This document shows positions 29,501-41,495 of a stretch of 64,000 nucleotides of DNA, one piece after another (the stretch's first letter is position 1; the number at the start of each line of letters is the position of its first letter). The DNA is taken from contig CM072905.1 in assembly GCA_037013685.1 (NCBI GenBank), positions 3,855,491-3,919,490 on the forward strand, given 5' to 3'. Below the pieces are notes generated by a model, which was not told the DNA's origin, made no database searches, and saw only the letters and a program-made list of their open reading frames with translations. The position numbers and the translations under genes were made by a program. This DNA comes from Acridotheres tristis. Its lineage: Eukaryota > Chordata > Aves > Passeriformes > Sturnidae.

Positions 29501-32500
29501 CATTTTCCCGAGACCTAAATACTATTGTCAGAGAACATATAAAGAAAAAATGTTTGTGCCTTCCCTGTTGATAGGGAGGAGAAATCCCAGAGACAGAAAA
29601 CCAGTGACTGTGTGCAAAAGCAACTCCTATATCAGCAACCAAGAGGGAGTAGCTGAGGGAAGAGGCAGCAGTTCAAATGGAAGAAGGAACTACAATAAAC
29701 ACTTTGATTTTCCTCCCCAGGGCAAAAGACAAGGCTGAAAACCAACATCATTCCATGGAGGCCACTGCCTGCAGAGAGAAAAGATGCTCAAGTCTTAATT
29801 CGCATTATTTCTCAGTATGAAAGTACACTGAGAGGAGTGGCAGGAAGAGACTTATCTGGCTCTGTCTTAGAGCCCAAATGCAGAACTAAAAACCCACTTT
29901 GTTCTCTGAATGCCTTAGAGCACACCCCATTCTGACACCAACCCCAGCAAAACATAGAGTTTATGTCACACACATAAACAATCCAGGACATTTGGCACAC
30001 TTGTTTTCAAAGTTTCAAGTGCTTTGCTAAACCAAGTCAGAGCATTCAGGATCAGGTCCTCCAAGAGTTTTTGTGACATTTCCAGTTTTTAATCTTCTAT
30101 AATATTGATCCCTTCTCTGCCAAGAGGCAAACCAGGCTACATCTCACTGGCTGCAGGCTGCCATCAACAAACACTTCCACTACCATTGTACATCACAAAC
30201 AAGTATGCTACACAAACTAGGGACTCCATCATCACCGGTAGTTATCTGTGAAGGATCACTGAGGCAGAGATGTTTCCTCAGGGAACACTGCCCTGAAGAA
30301 ATGCATCAGACCAGAGGTTTGATGATAGTCACAAACAGCTCTGCCTCCTGCTGTATCATTCATCTTTCCCTCATGCAACTCAGGAGACTCCAGAGTATTT
30401 GCTACTGACAAAGTACGTCAAGTATCAAAGAACATGAAGAACAGTTCCTAGGGTAAGACTGATCTTGCTTGTTTAACATCAGTTTCATACATTGTTACTT
30501 TTCTCACCAACAACATAGGGTCACTGCAGATAGCCGTTCCTAAGCAACAGGAACTGACACTAAGAACACATAAATTCTCTGTGTCTTGCTAGTGTGATAT
30601 TTTACTTTTAAAGTTGAAAGAATTCAAGGTCCAAGTGAGACTCAGAAGGATAACAAATATTTAGGACTTTCACTATACTTTTCAGCATGAAATATTGTCT
30701 CTAGTGAACAGAATATTCCTTGTGTCACCCTGAGCAGCCAAATCGGGGTTGATGCCACCACTCAGGAGACTGGGAGAAGGAAAGAAGTTCTACAGCTTGA
30801 ACAGACAAACACAACAAGGTTTGAATCACACAAAAATCCAAGGCATTCAGAGATCAGCTTTCCTCAGGAGCCTGTATGTACAGTGGTGCAGGAAAACAGC
30901 CCATCAGCTGAATCCCATCAACTTTGTCTCATGGTCTGTCCGTACAGATTTCAAACCAACACATAGTACAAAACACCCAGTGAGGAGGCAGAAAGAGATC
31001 ACAGCTTCCTTGGATGCTGTCAAACTCAAGCACTCCCGTTGCTGCATTTAATTCGTAAATGTGCCCCAGTACTTTGGCACTGACTGCAAATACCAGAAAG
31101 CAATGGGAACATGATACTTCCTACTGTAGAGGAGAAACATTTGTTTTGTCTGGTAGAAAGTAACTTTAAAAGTCCTGTAAACGTTACAAATGTAAGTGAT
31201 GGTGTAGAAAAGAACCTCCAAACTGTTTCCACTCGCTAAGCAGCTGGCTTGTTCCTCTGGAGACGAGATGATCTCTTCCCCTTCTCTGTCGTGACAGCAC
31301 ACAGCCACAGAGCACAATGCACCAGCTGATTTGCAAAACGGCATCAATCCACTCTGTGTTTATGGCTTTTTCTCCCCTTTCTTTCTAAACATGCAGGCTT
31401 AAATGTTTTTATTGCTTCAGTGATTTTCTATGTGCAAGACAGGATTTGAGAACAATGCATTAGCAAGGATCTATGTGCCTAAATCCCATCCCGTACATTC
31501 AGCTGAAATGGCAGAGTGGAGATTCCAAAGCCCCCACTGCAGCTGGGATCAGGAAGAGACACATGGCTCTGGACACAGCTCAACATCCCTCTTGGACACT
31601 GCACTCCAAGTGCAGGTTTCTAGGCTCAGACGTGGAAGGTACACAAATGTGTAATGAGTAGGAAGCCTCCTGAGGCTTTTTACAAATCTAAAGACATCAA
31701 GCTGCCAGTAACTCATGAGCTGTGTAAGACTGACTCAGCCTCCATGTGTTTTTTGGTGTATTTGTTATGACTCCTTGTAACATTTCAGGAGATGCTTGCT
31801 TTTACTGGCACAAGCTTAAGAGTGCTGTATTTGCTATGCTGCCAATATCTGGCTCGTATTGATGGCTTCTACTCCCAACTTTTTGCACTAATCAAAGTCA
31901 ACAGTCTGTGTACAGGCTGGTGGGATTGGAGAGAGGAATGTCCAAATAGCCAGGGAAAGGAGAAATTATGGGGTAGCTGATCCCAAACTTTTCATGCTGT
32001 AGAGAAGGTGCAAATATAATCTCAGAGATCCACATTCAGTGTAAGGGCTGGCTGGTGCTCTGTGTACAGAGGTATCAGACAATTAAGGAGGAACCTGGGA
32101 CATTTTTGCTGTCCATCTTGCAAGGGGCAGGAAGGCCATTAATGACCTCCATGTGGCTTTTTCATGCTGAGCTATCACTCCAGAGTATTGTGGCTGAAAG
32201 CCAAATCTGGGCATAAGGCTTGAAGTGCTGGGAGATTGCCATCCACTCTAACAACACTGGGGATGAACACAGGCTAATCCAGACATGGTAAAAGACATCA
32301 TCCTACAGAGGGAATAGTCTCTTGGACGTACATTTGCTGCTCAACACCTAAGTTTCCCTCCTTGACTGAGGGAAAGATAAGTTCCCCTCCCCTTTCCCAG
32401 GCTGTATTCAAAAAAGCCTGTGGCTGAAGACAGCGAGGAACTGATAATCCAGAGGGCATCAGCAAACCAGTCTCCTTCAGCAAAAACACATCCTCTCCTA

Positions 32501-35500
32501 CCAGCCCCTTCTTCCCTTCAAGGCTATCCACAGGGCAATGAATTTGAAGGGATTCTTTTTCTTCCCTCAACCCCATTACCCAAAGTAGAGGAGTCAAAGG
32601 GTTAATGCTGCATGACAAAGGTCAGCCCAGTTTGGGGAGAGAGGAGAAAGGGAAGCATTGTGGCCAAAGACAGCAGCTTGCTGTGACCACAACGCCACTT
32701 GAGAAATGTAAAGTGATGGTGCTGCTCAGAGAAAAGGCCTAAGAGCCCTGCCTAAATCCCAGGGCTTTATCACTCACAAAAGCCCAGCCCCTTGAGTCAT
32801 TAATCGTGTGCTCCATGGCTGGGTGCCTCAAAGAGCAGCAGATGACACATGCCCAGCTGCTACTGCCGCCCCTCCTCAAGGTAGCGGGGCAGAGGCAGGT
32901 GCACTCCCTGTGCCCTCTGCTCGAGACTAATCTATTCTCCCTCCTTGTCCTCTGCCTTTCATCTCCTCCAGCAGCCCACGCTGACAACTGTAAATGAGAT
33001 TAGACTTCAAGGCGTGGGGCAGATGTAGAACTCCCTCTGTGCATTGCCAAGAGACCCTTGTAGATTTTAAAATGTCTCTCCCCTTTACAATGCACAGCTT
33101 GGCAGAGGGAGAGAAGGGCACACATTTCTTGTCACACTCTCAGAAGTGTCTGATATGGCAGACAAGGCAGATGCTGGTTTGGGGCCTGGATGTTAATCTG
33201 TTATCACCATGGACAGTCTTCCACCATCAGTACTTCTGATTCCCCAGTCACCTTAGCAGATGAAGTAACAAGTTGATGACTATCTGCTAATCACAATTCC
33301 CGTAGCCTCCTATCTGCAGCATCACTCCATTTAAATGTGGACGGATGTCCCAATGAACACTAAAAAAGCAGCAATAGTCCAAATTCAGGCAAGGACTTGA
33401 AGATTACACACAACCCTGGGCTCAACTCCCAGCCTATCACTGCTGCTATCACTGCCATCATTTCCTATTTTTTATATTACAGTTTGTGCTCCACTTGCTC
33501 CCAGTGATCCAACAAACCAGCAGTGGGACACAAGTTGTTTGTTAGAGAAAGAGGTGAAATCTCAAGGCACAAACCACTGCCTACAGCTCAGTGAGACCAG
33601 CCTGGAGGGGTCTTGCAGCCACAGCTGGCAGGAGTTTGCCATCAACAACAGGCAGGGAAAATTTTCAAAGTGAAAGGTCACGTTTAGCACAACAGTGCCC
33701 CAGTAAATAAACTGTGATTTCTTTTATAGTGTGGGAAATAGCTCTGCCTGCCTGCACTAAAGGATACCCAGAGAAAAGGGACAGTTAACATAAAAGATCA
33801 TTAAGTTCAAAATAATTCCCTTCCTTAGCTACCACCAACCATGATAATAGCTGCCCCAATTTTATGGATTGCTCTGCAATTTCAATTGTTCAGGAACCAG
33901 TCCTGGATTTAAGGCAGCTGCAAAGTCAGCATCTTTTAAAGCACATTTTAATGTTTTATGAGACCATGGCAGAGCAGGTTCAGCTGCACCCACTGCTGGT
34001 CGTGTCAGCAACTGAACTCTCCCTGGCAAGTGCATATCTATCTCTACAGCCTTGTTTCTGAGCTCAAGTTTTCCATTAGCTGCCTACACAGACTGGGTAA
34101 CTTGGCATCTCTCTGCATTCCCCATAAACTCTGTTCATCTGTTGCCATCACACCCACGTACAAGTCTCAGGGAAGAATCTAGGATTTCTAAAGCAGCTGC
34201 AACAAAAACACAGCCTGGATTGACAAGCAATGATCAAGGTGTTGAGCCAGTAAGGAGGGTCTTTTTGGAGAGTTTTGTGTGTGTCTATTTAAAACAAGTT
34301 TGTTGTCATGACTACAAACCAGGGTATGGGTGAGAAGAAGTGAGAACTCCAAAATGAGGGCTGATAATGCTAATTCACCCTCAGAATCTCAGCAGCTACG
34401 AGGATGGGGAACCAGAAGACGATACAAGCTCTTGGCATCTAACAAGGTTAAAAGCCAGAAGTCTGTCCCAAGAACAAACACTGTTGTCCCTTTCACCCTG
34501 CCCAGCCAAGGGCTGGATAACACCAGTGAGCTGCAGTCATTGCCAGAGCAGGGGCACTGGGGACATGGAGGCAAAGAACTGCACCCGAGGCCTGGAGAGG
34601 ACATAGCAAAGCAGGAACAATCCCTCAGGACACTCATCTGCAGACTCACTCTCCAACCATCAGGCAACTTGGCTTCAGCAAGGACTGGGAGATGTTCTCA
34701 TGTCTGAGTGCAAGGCAATTAATGAATCTTATTAGCACAAAAAAGCATGAAATTGTCAGCAGCTGCTCCTGTGATTGTCGCATTTTCAACTTTACCAGAA
34801 GATTAACAAAAAAATGGGGCTTTGGCCACTGAGGAACAAATGAAGAAAACCCCAAGTGATTGCAGAGGGATGGAGAGAGCCTGCTCTGCTCCGAGCTCAG
34901 ATTCTTCACAGAGACAGCACAGAGCATGCGATGGTGCAGGCTCTGCAGAAAGCAGCAGATGCGGAGCTAATGTGTGTGTGGGGGTGGAGGGTGTTTATGA
35001 GCACAATAAATAAATGTATGAATCCCTATAAAAGTTCCCATATAAAAGTGAGTTAGAGCTGCCTGAGGGCCATGGCCTTGTAATAAAAACCACATCTTGC
35101 AAGCACAGTATGAGGCAGCAGCTGAACTGTAACTGTCTGGCTGCAGCACTGAAGAGCTGTGAGTCTGCCTGTTCCCAAACTCCTGGGTGAAGTGCTGACC
35201 ACACTAAATCCAGGAGGAATTTTGGTACTTGCTTCAGTGTAGTCCAGATTTTGTCCTGGAAGGGGCTTCTTTGAACCTCAAAGCATAGGAAGCAGTTTTG
35301 GGTTTGACTTTTTGTTGAATTTAAGTTCCTTTACTTCGTAAATTAATCAATCTGCAAGCGGCTGAAGATCTTGGCTTGAGTCACTGACAGTTCCCGGTGT
35401 GACAAATTAGAGCTGGATCAAAACAAATAAAAAATTCCTCCAGAAAACATGGTCAGTCACTTCTCTCTCCTAAAATAACCAAGCAAAAAAGCACTGCTTT

Positions 35501-38500
35501 ATGGCTGAGCAGCAATTTTTCCATCAAGAAGTTTTGAATTTTTAATTTAAGCGGGGGGGGAACATAAAAAACCCAAATCCCTTAAATTTTGTATGTCTAA
35601 ACAGAAATCTGCTGCTTTTTTTGTCAGTAAACTTAAATAAAAGTTTAAAAATACTTCCTCAGAGAAAAAACAAACATTAATAATAATTTCTTTCCCCTCT
35701 CAAAGGCGGTGTGTTTGTGTGTTTGTGTGCTGACCTCTCTTTCACAGTTTTCTGGCATGATGGAGTGTAACACCTACAAGGCACTTGCAGACTACCAGCC
35801 TGAAAACTCCCAACTACTCTAAACATTTTCTCCTGAGCCTTCTCCCGCTCTCCTGGGAGGTGCTGAGCGCAGAGGTCCACGTGTCTTAACTGAGAGGGTG
35901 GCTCTCAAAGCTCAGTCCTAGCCCATGAGTCACAAACCCACGTGCACCCTGGGCCACCCATTTCCACTCCAAGTACACACCCAGCCAGGTCCCGACTCCC
36001 AGGGAGAGCTGCAACTGTTCCAGTGTCAACACACAGCCTTTCTCTAGTTATTAAGCCTGCCCTCATGTTTCACATGGTTGCCAATCAGAGCTAAACAAAG
36101 TGCCTCCCTCTCCTCCTTAGAACATTGCTGCTGGGAATAGCAATCTTGTTCATGACAAACAGCATCTTGCAATTCACTGCAGGACTAATTGCATTGCTTT
36201 GCTGATAGAATGCTTCAGGAAGACGTCAGCTTTGCCCACAGGCAACAAGGACATTATTGATTGATTCATGACTTAGGTGTAGTTGTCACAGGTTGCATTC
36301 ACTTTGATAATAAAGCCTTAGAGACAAGGTTTAAAATTCAGCTGCAGCCCTAATTGAAACATAGCTAATTACTGAAGGTCTGCCTTTACAGCCTGTTCCA
36401 TTGTTCCTGGGCTAATGTTCTGTACGCCCAACAGTCAAACTCTCCCTTCCCTTAAAAAGAAAAAAAAAAACAGAAGGAAAAAATCCCATCTACTATTCAA
36501 GCAGTCCAATGGGAAATTACAGATTCCTCTCTTTGAGCCCAAGGTAGCTACCAGCCAACAGACCCCTCCCACAAGGACTCAATGACTTCAAAGGATGCTT
36601 GTAGAATAAGACTCCAAATTAAGGCCAGTGTTGGAGACGGGAGAATTCAAAGTGGCTGGAACAAACATTCAGCCCAGACCACAAGCAATTTATTGTGCAT
36701 CCACCTTTTCAGTGGCAGCATTCCCTCTGAGCCCAGCGAATTCAAAACACACCATGCAATTTAGGTGTGATCAACAATCATAATACCCAGCTCCCAACCA
36801 CCGGCTGGCTGTGCTACAGCCAACGTGCTGCAGTCCAGACACGTGGATTAGCAGTTGGTCACAGCTAACCGGGTATAAAAGAGCACTCATCAGGACAGGC
36901 AGCCCCAGTTAATAGCTGAATGATAACAGAACCCCCAGGGTACCAAGGACATCCTTTCACAGGCTGTGCCACAGCTTTTGGCTTTGTAATTCAGCCAGAC
37001 ACAGAGGCAAGATTATCACCTCATAAAGCAGGGATGAAATCCCATCCGAACTTTATTGCCAGGATGATCCCAGCGTCAGAGCAAGCTCCCTTACAGAAGG
37101 TGACATTTACATGCATGTAAAACGGCACAAAAGTTTATGACATCAAGAGTGCTGCAGTTTAGAAGCAAATCAGCTCTAGAAGAATCCCTATATAGCTGCT
37201 ACACATTTCAACCCAGGAGATGGAAGAGATACCACAAAGAAAGTTAAAGCAGCTAAAAGCATAATTTACAAACTAGAACCCACAACCCAAAATCTCAGCA
37301 TCTATAGTACAGAGCTCTTCAGAGCTGTGCTGACTTCAACCAGCTATAGATCTGACCCAAGGCATTTACCTGACACAACCACAGTCTTTAGTACAGAAGC
37401 AGATTCTTTGCTAATCCTGTGCAAATTAAAAGCAGCAGGTCCTGCCTCGATAATGTAACCCTGCAGAAGTCAGTTTAGCAGCTGAGGAGCCATTTCAAAG
37501 AACACTGTGCTGGTTTTACGGGTCTTAGTCTGCCTGCCTGAAAGAGGAGAAGATCCTTTAATCCACAAGCAAGGACAGCACAACTGGCAGCAAAAGGAGC
37601 ACCTGCTGCAGCACCTTGGCTCAGCCCCTGTGCCACCAAGGATGGGCTCACTCCTGTCCCTGGCTCCTCTGAAGAGGAACTGAGAGAAAGGCCCAAAGCA
37701 GCCCTGATAATTATGACTTGCACACCAGCATCCTGGGAACTGGGAGCATGCAGCACATTACTCCTAGGCTGTATTTTAAATGCAGGGAAAAGCCAGTACA
37801 GAGGAAATTAACAGAGGTTAGGTTCTTTGCTCACAAGACAGAAAGAATATATCAGTTGTTCACATACCTGATCAAATAGGGCTTTCCAGTGCTGAGAGGC
37901 AGCATAAGGGAGGAAAAAGAATAAAAAGAAGGTATAAGAGCAACAACATTAACATGCAGTAAACTGTAGAAGTATATTCTAACAGAGAAATAACCAAATG
38001 ATTTAATGCCATTTCCAACATCCTTCTTCATCCCAGAATCACCTACCCTTCCGGAGGAGGAGGCAGGGGAATCTACCAAACACAGGGAGAACAGTTTTCA
38101 CTTACAAATCCAAATTAGGATGAACTCAAAACATTCACGTGTTAATTCTGTTTTCTCCCACTTTGTCTATTTGCAGGCAAGCAAGGAAAAAAGGGGTTTT
38201 ATTCACAGAGATCAAGAAAGCTCTTTACATAGTGAGGGAAGGGATGAATTAGCAATGTTTTTCCAGATCACCTTCTGAGATACTGTGGCCCAACACTGAC
38301 CCATCAATTGCTTTGCTGGGTTGTCAGTGCCCCATCCACTGCCTGCTCCTGACTCGGGTTTTCTGCAGGCTTTTTGATAATCCATCAGTTCTCTGAACTG
38401 CACATGTCCACATCTGAAAAATAGGTAATTCCTCTTGTGCAAGTTGGGAGGGTGGAAGGCTGGAGAGAGCCCATTGCAAGGATTTACCCCACATCTTCTG

Positions 38501-41495
38501 TTCTACCAGATCTGCCTTAAAAATGCTGTATAGGAGGAAGCTCCACTTCAATGTTCACAACCATATGAATGCTCCACAAGTCCTTGTCACTTAGAAACAG
38601 AAAAAATAAGCTGGAAACTGGCTCTGCTTTATGCTTTGTAGAGAGACTGATGTCAGCCCACCTCCCTGACCCAGACTTGCTGCCTCACTGTCCCATGAAA
38701 CAGAAGAAATTCCTAATGAATTTTTTAAAGCTCTCATCTATCCTGGATTTAGGGGCTTGTTGAGAAGACAGCAACTTCCATGGGGCAGCACTAGGGTAAC
38801 CAGTGGCTTAGGATCCCCAGAAACATTTCCACATTTGCACATTTCTAGCTCCATTGTCTGAAGTGCTGTTCAGCTCAACATCTTTTTTCTGCCTCATTCA
38901 CCTTCCCAGAAAAAAACCCAATAGAGTAAAACAACAAATACCAGATTCTTAGAAGCAAATCTCCTCATAGTGCTATTAGCAAAGCAGAAATCTGGTGAGA
39001 GCCTTATCTAGTCCTGGAAAAACATTTCCTTTCACATGGCAGGCAAATCTAAAGCAGAATTGACTGGATAGACATTGGGGTATCAGGCCACTAAACTCCT
39101 TTTCATTAGTTAAGTTGCTGGTTCCCCTCCTCCCTGTGTCTCTCTCCATTTAAAAGCTCCCATTTATCATCATAAATCAGCCCAGCACTTTAAACAGAAC
39201 ACTTTGGGACTGCCTGAATCTTGGCTTTATGGAATGTTGCTCTGAGACCTACAATGACATCATAGCTGAACTGTTACACACTGTCAAGGCTGTGACAGCC
39301 AAACCTCCACTGTGTTATATTTTTGTGGTTAATATCAAATAAAGAACTGACCTTGTGTCAGTTCTTGCTGGCCAAGCCAGAGAGTTTCCATCAGGCTTTC
39401 AGATGTAATAGCCACAACACAAAATCAAGCCTCAGTTAGGTCTCAGGGGGCACAGAGTACCACAGGGCAGTTGAAATTTTCAGAGATGATGCTCTGTAGC
39501 CTGCTTGTTTCAGCAGGAAATCTTGGTGGAGTAGAAGGAGGGCATTTACACCACTTCCTGCTTTTCTGACTTGCAGATGATACCTGATACCTCAGGCTTC
39601 TGTCACATCATCTACTGCCAGCTCTCAGCAGCTTCCCATAACCAGTGCAGCTGCAGGCTTTAGTTTTGTTGATTATAGAAAACAGGGTACCAGAGTCAAA
39701 TAACAATGCAAGCAGTGGTGAGACACTGCAAGCTGGATCTGACCCAAGCTGTCCTACCTCAAGGTCAAACAGCAAGGCAGCAACGGAACTGGGATGAGAA
39801 TCTAGACTTCATCAGGGACAGCTCCTATCCCAGGAGCCCAATCCTGCCAGGCATTCAGCATTTCAACATCTCCTGGGCCCCCTGGCAGAATTGAATTTCT
39901 AATGGCTGCATTTGCCTAGAGGCTGGAGCAACTCCAAGGGGCCCACGTGTATCACAACAGGAAATCTTTCTTGTAGGACCATCCAGACAAGCACAAAATT
40001 TGTCAGAGAAGAAAAGGTCACAGTCTGATGTAAGCAAGCACTGGGATTTTTGTGAAAGCTCTTGCAAAGCCACCCTTTCCAAGTCAAAGCTACACACACC
40101 CGAGTCAGGCATCTCCTCTTAGGACTGTCTGGCAGTGCTGTAGCAGAGGTCAAACTGCATCACAAGCTCCCTCCTGACTGCACTGTGCTCAGGAATACAG
40201 ACTGGGGAATGCAGCTCTAGCAAGCAACTGCACTTCCTCTGCTACCCTCTGGGAGGAAAATCCAACAGCAAATGAATTGTATGTGATTCAGAAGGAAGGG
40301 CTGCGGAGTGAAGAGCAGGCTCTGTCCCTAAGCATGCCTGGGCAGCTTCCTCCAGCAGCATCAAAAAGGTAGAGGGCCGAGGGGATGCGCCATTGCTGGA
40401 GGTTCAGCTCCCAGGTGTCCCTTTTATAGTCGGCCAAGATCCGAGCCAGAGCCCGTTTCAGAAACACATATAGTATCTCTGCTTTATGTCTGACGGGCTG
40501 AAACAGACCCTGCACTTACGATGCAGACTGAGGAGACACTTTGCAGTCCTCATCCCAGCCGAGTTTGCTGGGCAGGAGAGCTGTGAGCAGTCCTGGGATG
40601 CACCAGAAATGCAGGATCCCTCAAGTTCATTCCCTCCCAGACAGGTGCAGGGCGAGCTCCTGCCTCCGGGTCCGGAGGATGCAGAACAATTGCCTCAGCT
40701 CTGCAGGCACTGCCGCTCAGCACGGCAAGAGCGGATCTGGAGTGCGCAGGACCCCTTCGCGTCCTCCTGGGCTGGGTGAGCACAGAGCCGGTGCCAAGTT
40801 ATCCCACCCTCACGTGCCATCACAGCTCGGAGGGTGGAGAGAAGCCACCAGCCCTGTCGAGCCGAGGAGAAAACTTACTCGACTGTTTGTTCCTCGGGGG
40901 CTGGAAGAGGGAGCAGCTCCCGAGAGCGGGAGCGTTTCACATCTGTCACCCTCCGGGTGGCTGTGACTCTGGAGAAGCTCTCTGTCCCCTGGCAGCGCCT
41001 CGGGCCAAGGCGTCAGCCCCTCTCCCGGCTCCAGAGTCGCGTCCGTGCGCAGTCCGCTGCCGCTGCCACTGCCTGACCAGCCGCCACCCGCCGGCATCTC
41101 CCCGCCGGACGCGGGCACCCAGCGAACCGGGAACCTGTCAGGGCCGCCGGGGCTTGGAGGGACGGAGCCAGCCCGGCGGCTGCCGGAGCCCGCAGACACC
41201 CAGCGGCGGGACGCGCGTAGGGCGGCGGGAGGGCGGCGGGGACGGCGGCTTTCCCTGGTCCCGCAGGGTCACCGGCCCCGCTCCTGTGCCCATCCCGGGC
41301 TTCAGCTATGAATAGCTTGAGCCGATTATCCCGGCCGGGGGAGAGGGAGGAAGATAAAGAGAAAAGGAAACTTACATCCTCTGCAGCCATAGGTAGGACA
41401 TCCTCGGAGTCCAGCACCTCGATTTCTTCCGCCTCCGAGCTGGCAGCGACAGCAGGGGAAGAGCTGGCGTGAGGCTCCGGCAGCCTGTCTCCCAT
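5346..41495 (-). CDS. RHBDL3: RHBDL3, rhomboid-like protein 3 (N-terminal exons only)
   Basis: RHBDL3 is a polytopic rhomboid-family intramembrane serine protease homologue with a cytosolic EF-hand region, mainly known from neural tissue. Three exons are present: 41376-41495, 37868-37891 and 5346-5504. All junctions are phase 0, giving 101 residues. Residues 1-40 are an acidic N-terminus with EAEEIEVLDSED, like the Glu-rich start of the human protein. Residues 41-48 are HWKALFDQ, and 49-101 form two EF-hand-like loops. The match to recalled human RHBDL3 (HWKVLFDQ, then FDPGNTGYIS) is close throughout. The catalytic GxSG and His exons lie beyond the left edge, so protease competence cannot be judged here. 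RHOT1 lies upstream on the same strand, as in human. RAB11FIP proteins also carry EF hands, but the HWK-LFDQ block and the synteny favour RHBDL3. Confidence 0.93.
8668..9207 (-). mobile_element. CR1 LINE fragment, 3' end
   Basis: On the minus strand this is the 3' part of a CR1 non-LTR retrotransposon. The left end carries the diagnostic ATTCTGTGATTCTATG-type 3' repeat (plus-strand catagaatcacagaat at 8671-8686). The minus frame at 8899-9087 reads LRSLGLFSLDKRRLRRDL and ends near DRTQGNG, the typical C-terminal end of the CR1 ORF2 reverse-transcriptase protein. The copy is 5'-truncated at about 9207, as is usual for CR1, and has small deletions and stops, so it is a fossil. It lies in the same orientation as RHBDL3. 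Confidence 0.93.
9290..9520. other. GC-rich, CpG-containing patch inside intron 2
   Basis: About 230 bp of markedly GC-rich sequence abuts the truncated 5' side of the CR1 fragment. It contains several CpGs and C-runs (for example ccccagcacgggcacc). Flanking intron is AT-leaning. It is open in more than one frame on both strands, which is expected from composition. It could be a small CpG island, an enhancer, or remnant repeat; nothing decides between these. Confidence 0.5.
13589..13603. repeat. (ATG)5 microsatellite
   Basis: Five tandem ATG triplets lie in intron 2. This is a simple repeat. Confidence 0.9.
17200..17480 (+). repeat. Purine-rich (GA/GGA) tract
   Basis: Roughly 280 bp are strongly enriched in G and A on the plus strand, with runs such as ggggcaggaggagaggcag. 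The strand asymmetry suppresses stop codons on the minus strand and explains the overlapping long Ser/Leu/Pro-rich minus-strand frames at 17168-17659. I regard those frames as non-genes. Confidence 0.6.
23416..23590. repeat. 16-bp minisatellite, 11 copies
   Basis: Head-to-tail copies of agctcagtgacaccag start at 23416 and recur every 16 bp to the last copy at 23576, which is slightly shortened. The copies differ mainly by gtgaca versus gtggca and agctc versus aactc. The array lies deep in RHBDL3 intron 2. The repeated Ser/Thr/Gln-rich peptide frame through it is a by-product. Confidence 0.95.
25839..25863. repeat. Inverted repeat, 11-bp arms
   Basis: The arm ccatggttctg at 25839-25849 and its exact reverse complement at 25853-25863 flank a 3-nt loop. 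This is a minor hairpin in intron 2 with no known role. Confidence 0.85.
28136..28213 (-). CDS. Candidate alternative exon of RHBDL3 (26 codons)
   Basis: The minus strand reads TTGTATAG|ATGATCCAG at the left splice-like boundary and ATTACTAAG|GTAACC at the right, enclosing exactly 26 stop-free codons with phase 0 at both ends. The peptide begins MIQPLLPDTDSEEG and ends DWLFSLNQITK. If spliced to exon 3 it would supply a plausible entering helix (LFSLNQITK) directly before FDPDNTG, in place of HWKALFDQ. It could be an alternative first coding exon. The ATG context is poor and the polypyrimidine tract mediocre. The plus strand also has a good donor (gtaagt, 28227-28232), so a plus-strand non-coding exon is an alternative. 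Confidence 0.33.
37868..37891 (-). CDS. RHBDL3: RHBDL3 exon 2 (24-nt microexon)
   Basis: The minus strand reads GCCTCTCAG|CACTGG...GATCAG|GTATGT. It encodes HWKALFDQ in phase 0, matching human HWKVLFDQ between the acidic N-terminus and the first EF loop. The acceptor has a short pyrimidine tract and the donor is strong. These eight residues form the entering helix of EF-hand 1, so skipping would keep frame but remove that helix. Confidence 0.93.
37892..41375 (-). other. RHBDL3: RHBDL3 intron 1
   Basis: This 3.5-kb intron lies between exon 1 and the microexon. Its first ~900 bp (about 40480-41375) belong to the promoter CpG island; the rest is AT-leaning. No other exon is recognised. The long GC-driven plus frame at 40776-41315 has no protein-like motif. 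Confidence 0.8.

Larger units (their letters stand above)
5505..37867 (-). other. RHBDL3: RHBDL3 intron 2 (32.4 kb)
   Basis: This single intron separates the 24-nt microexon from the EF-hand exon. It contains a CR1 fragment (8668-9207), a GC-rich patch (9290-9520), a 16-bp minisatellite (23416-23590), a purine-rich tract (17200-17480) and one coding-like 78-bp segment (28136-28213). Everything else looks like ordinary intronic DNA. No host gene nested on either strand, tRNA or known microRNA was recognised. Confidence 0.8.

Noticed and set aside
34982..35050. Multiple TATA-like motifs (tataaaag) near 35.03 and 36.87 kb
   Set aside because: They are common by chance in AT-rich intron; no start-site context or downstream gene supports them.
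40776..41315. 179-codon plus-strand frame over the RHBDL3 CpG island
   Set aside because: GC-rich composition removes stops. The region is the promoter and intron 1 of the minus-strand gene and the peptide shows no motif.
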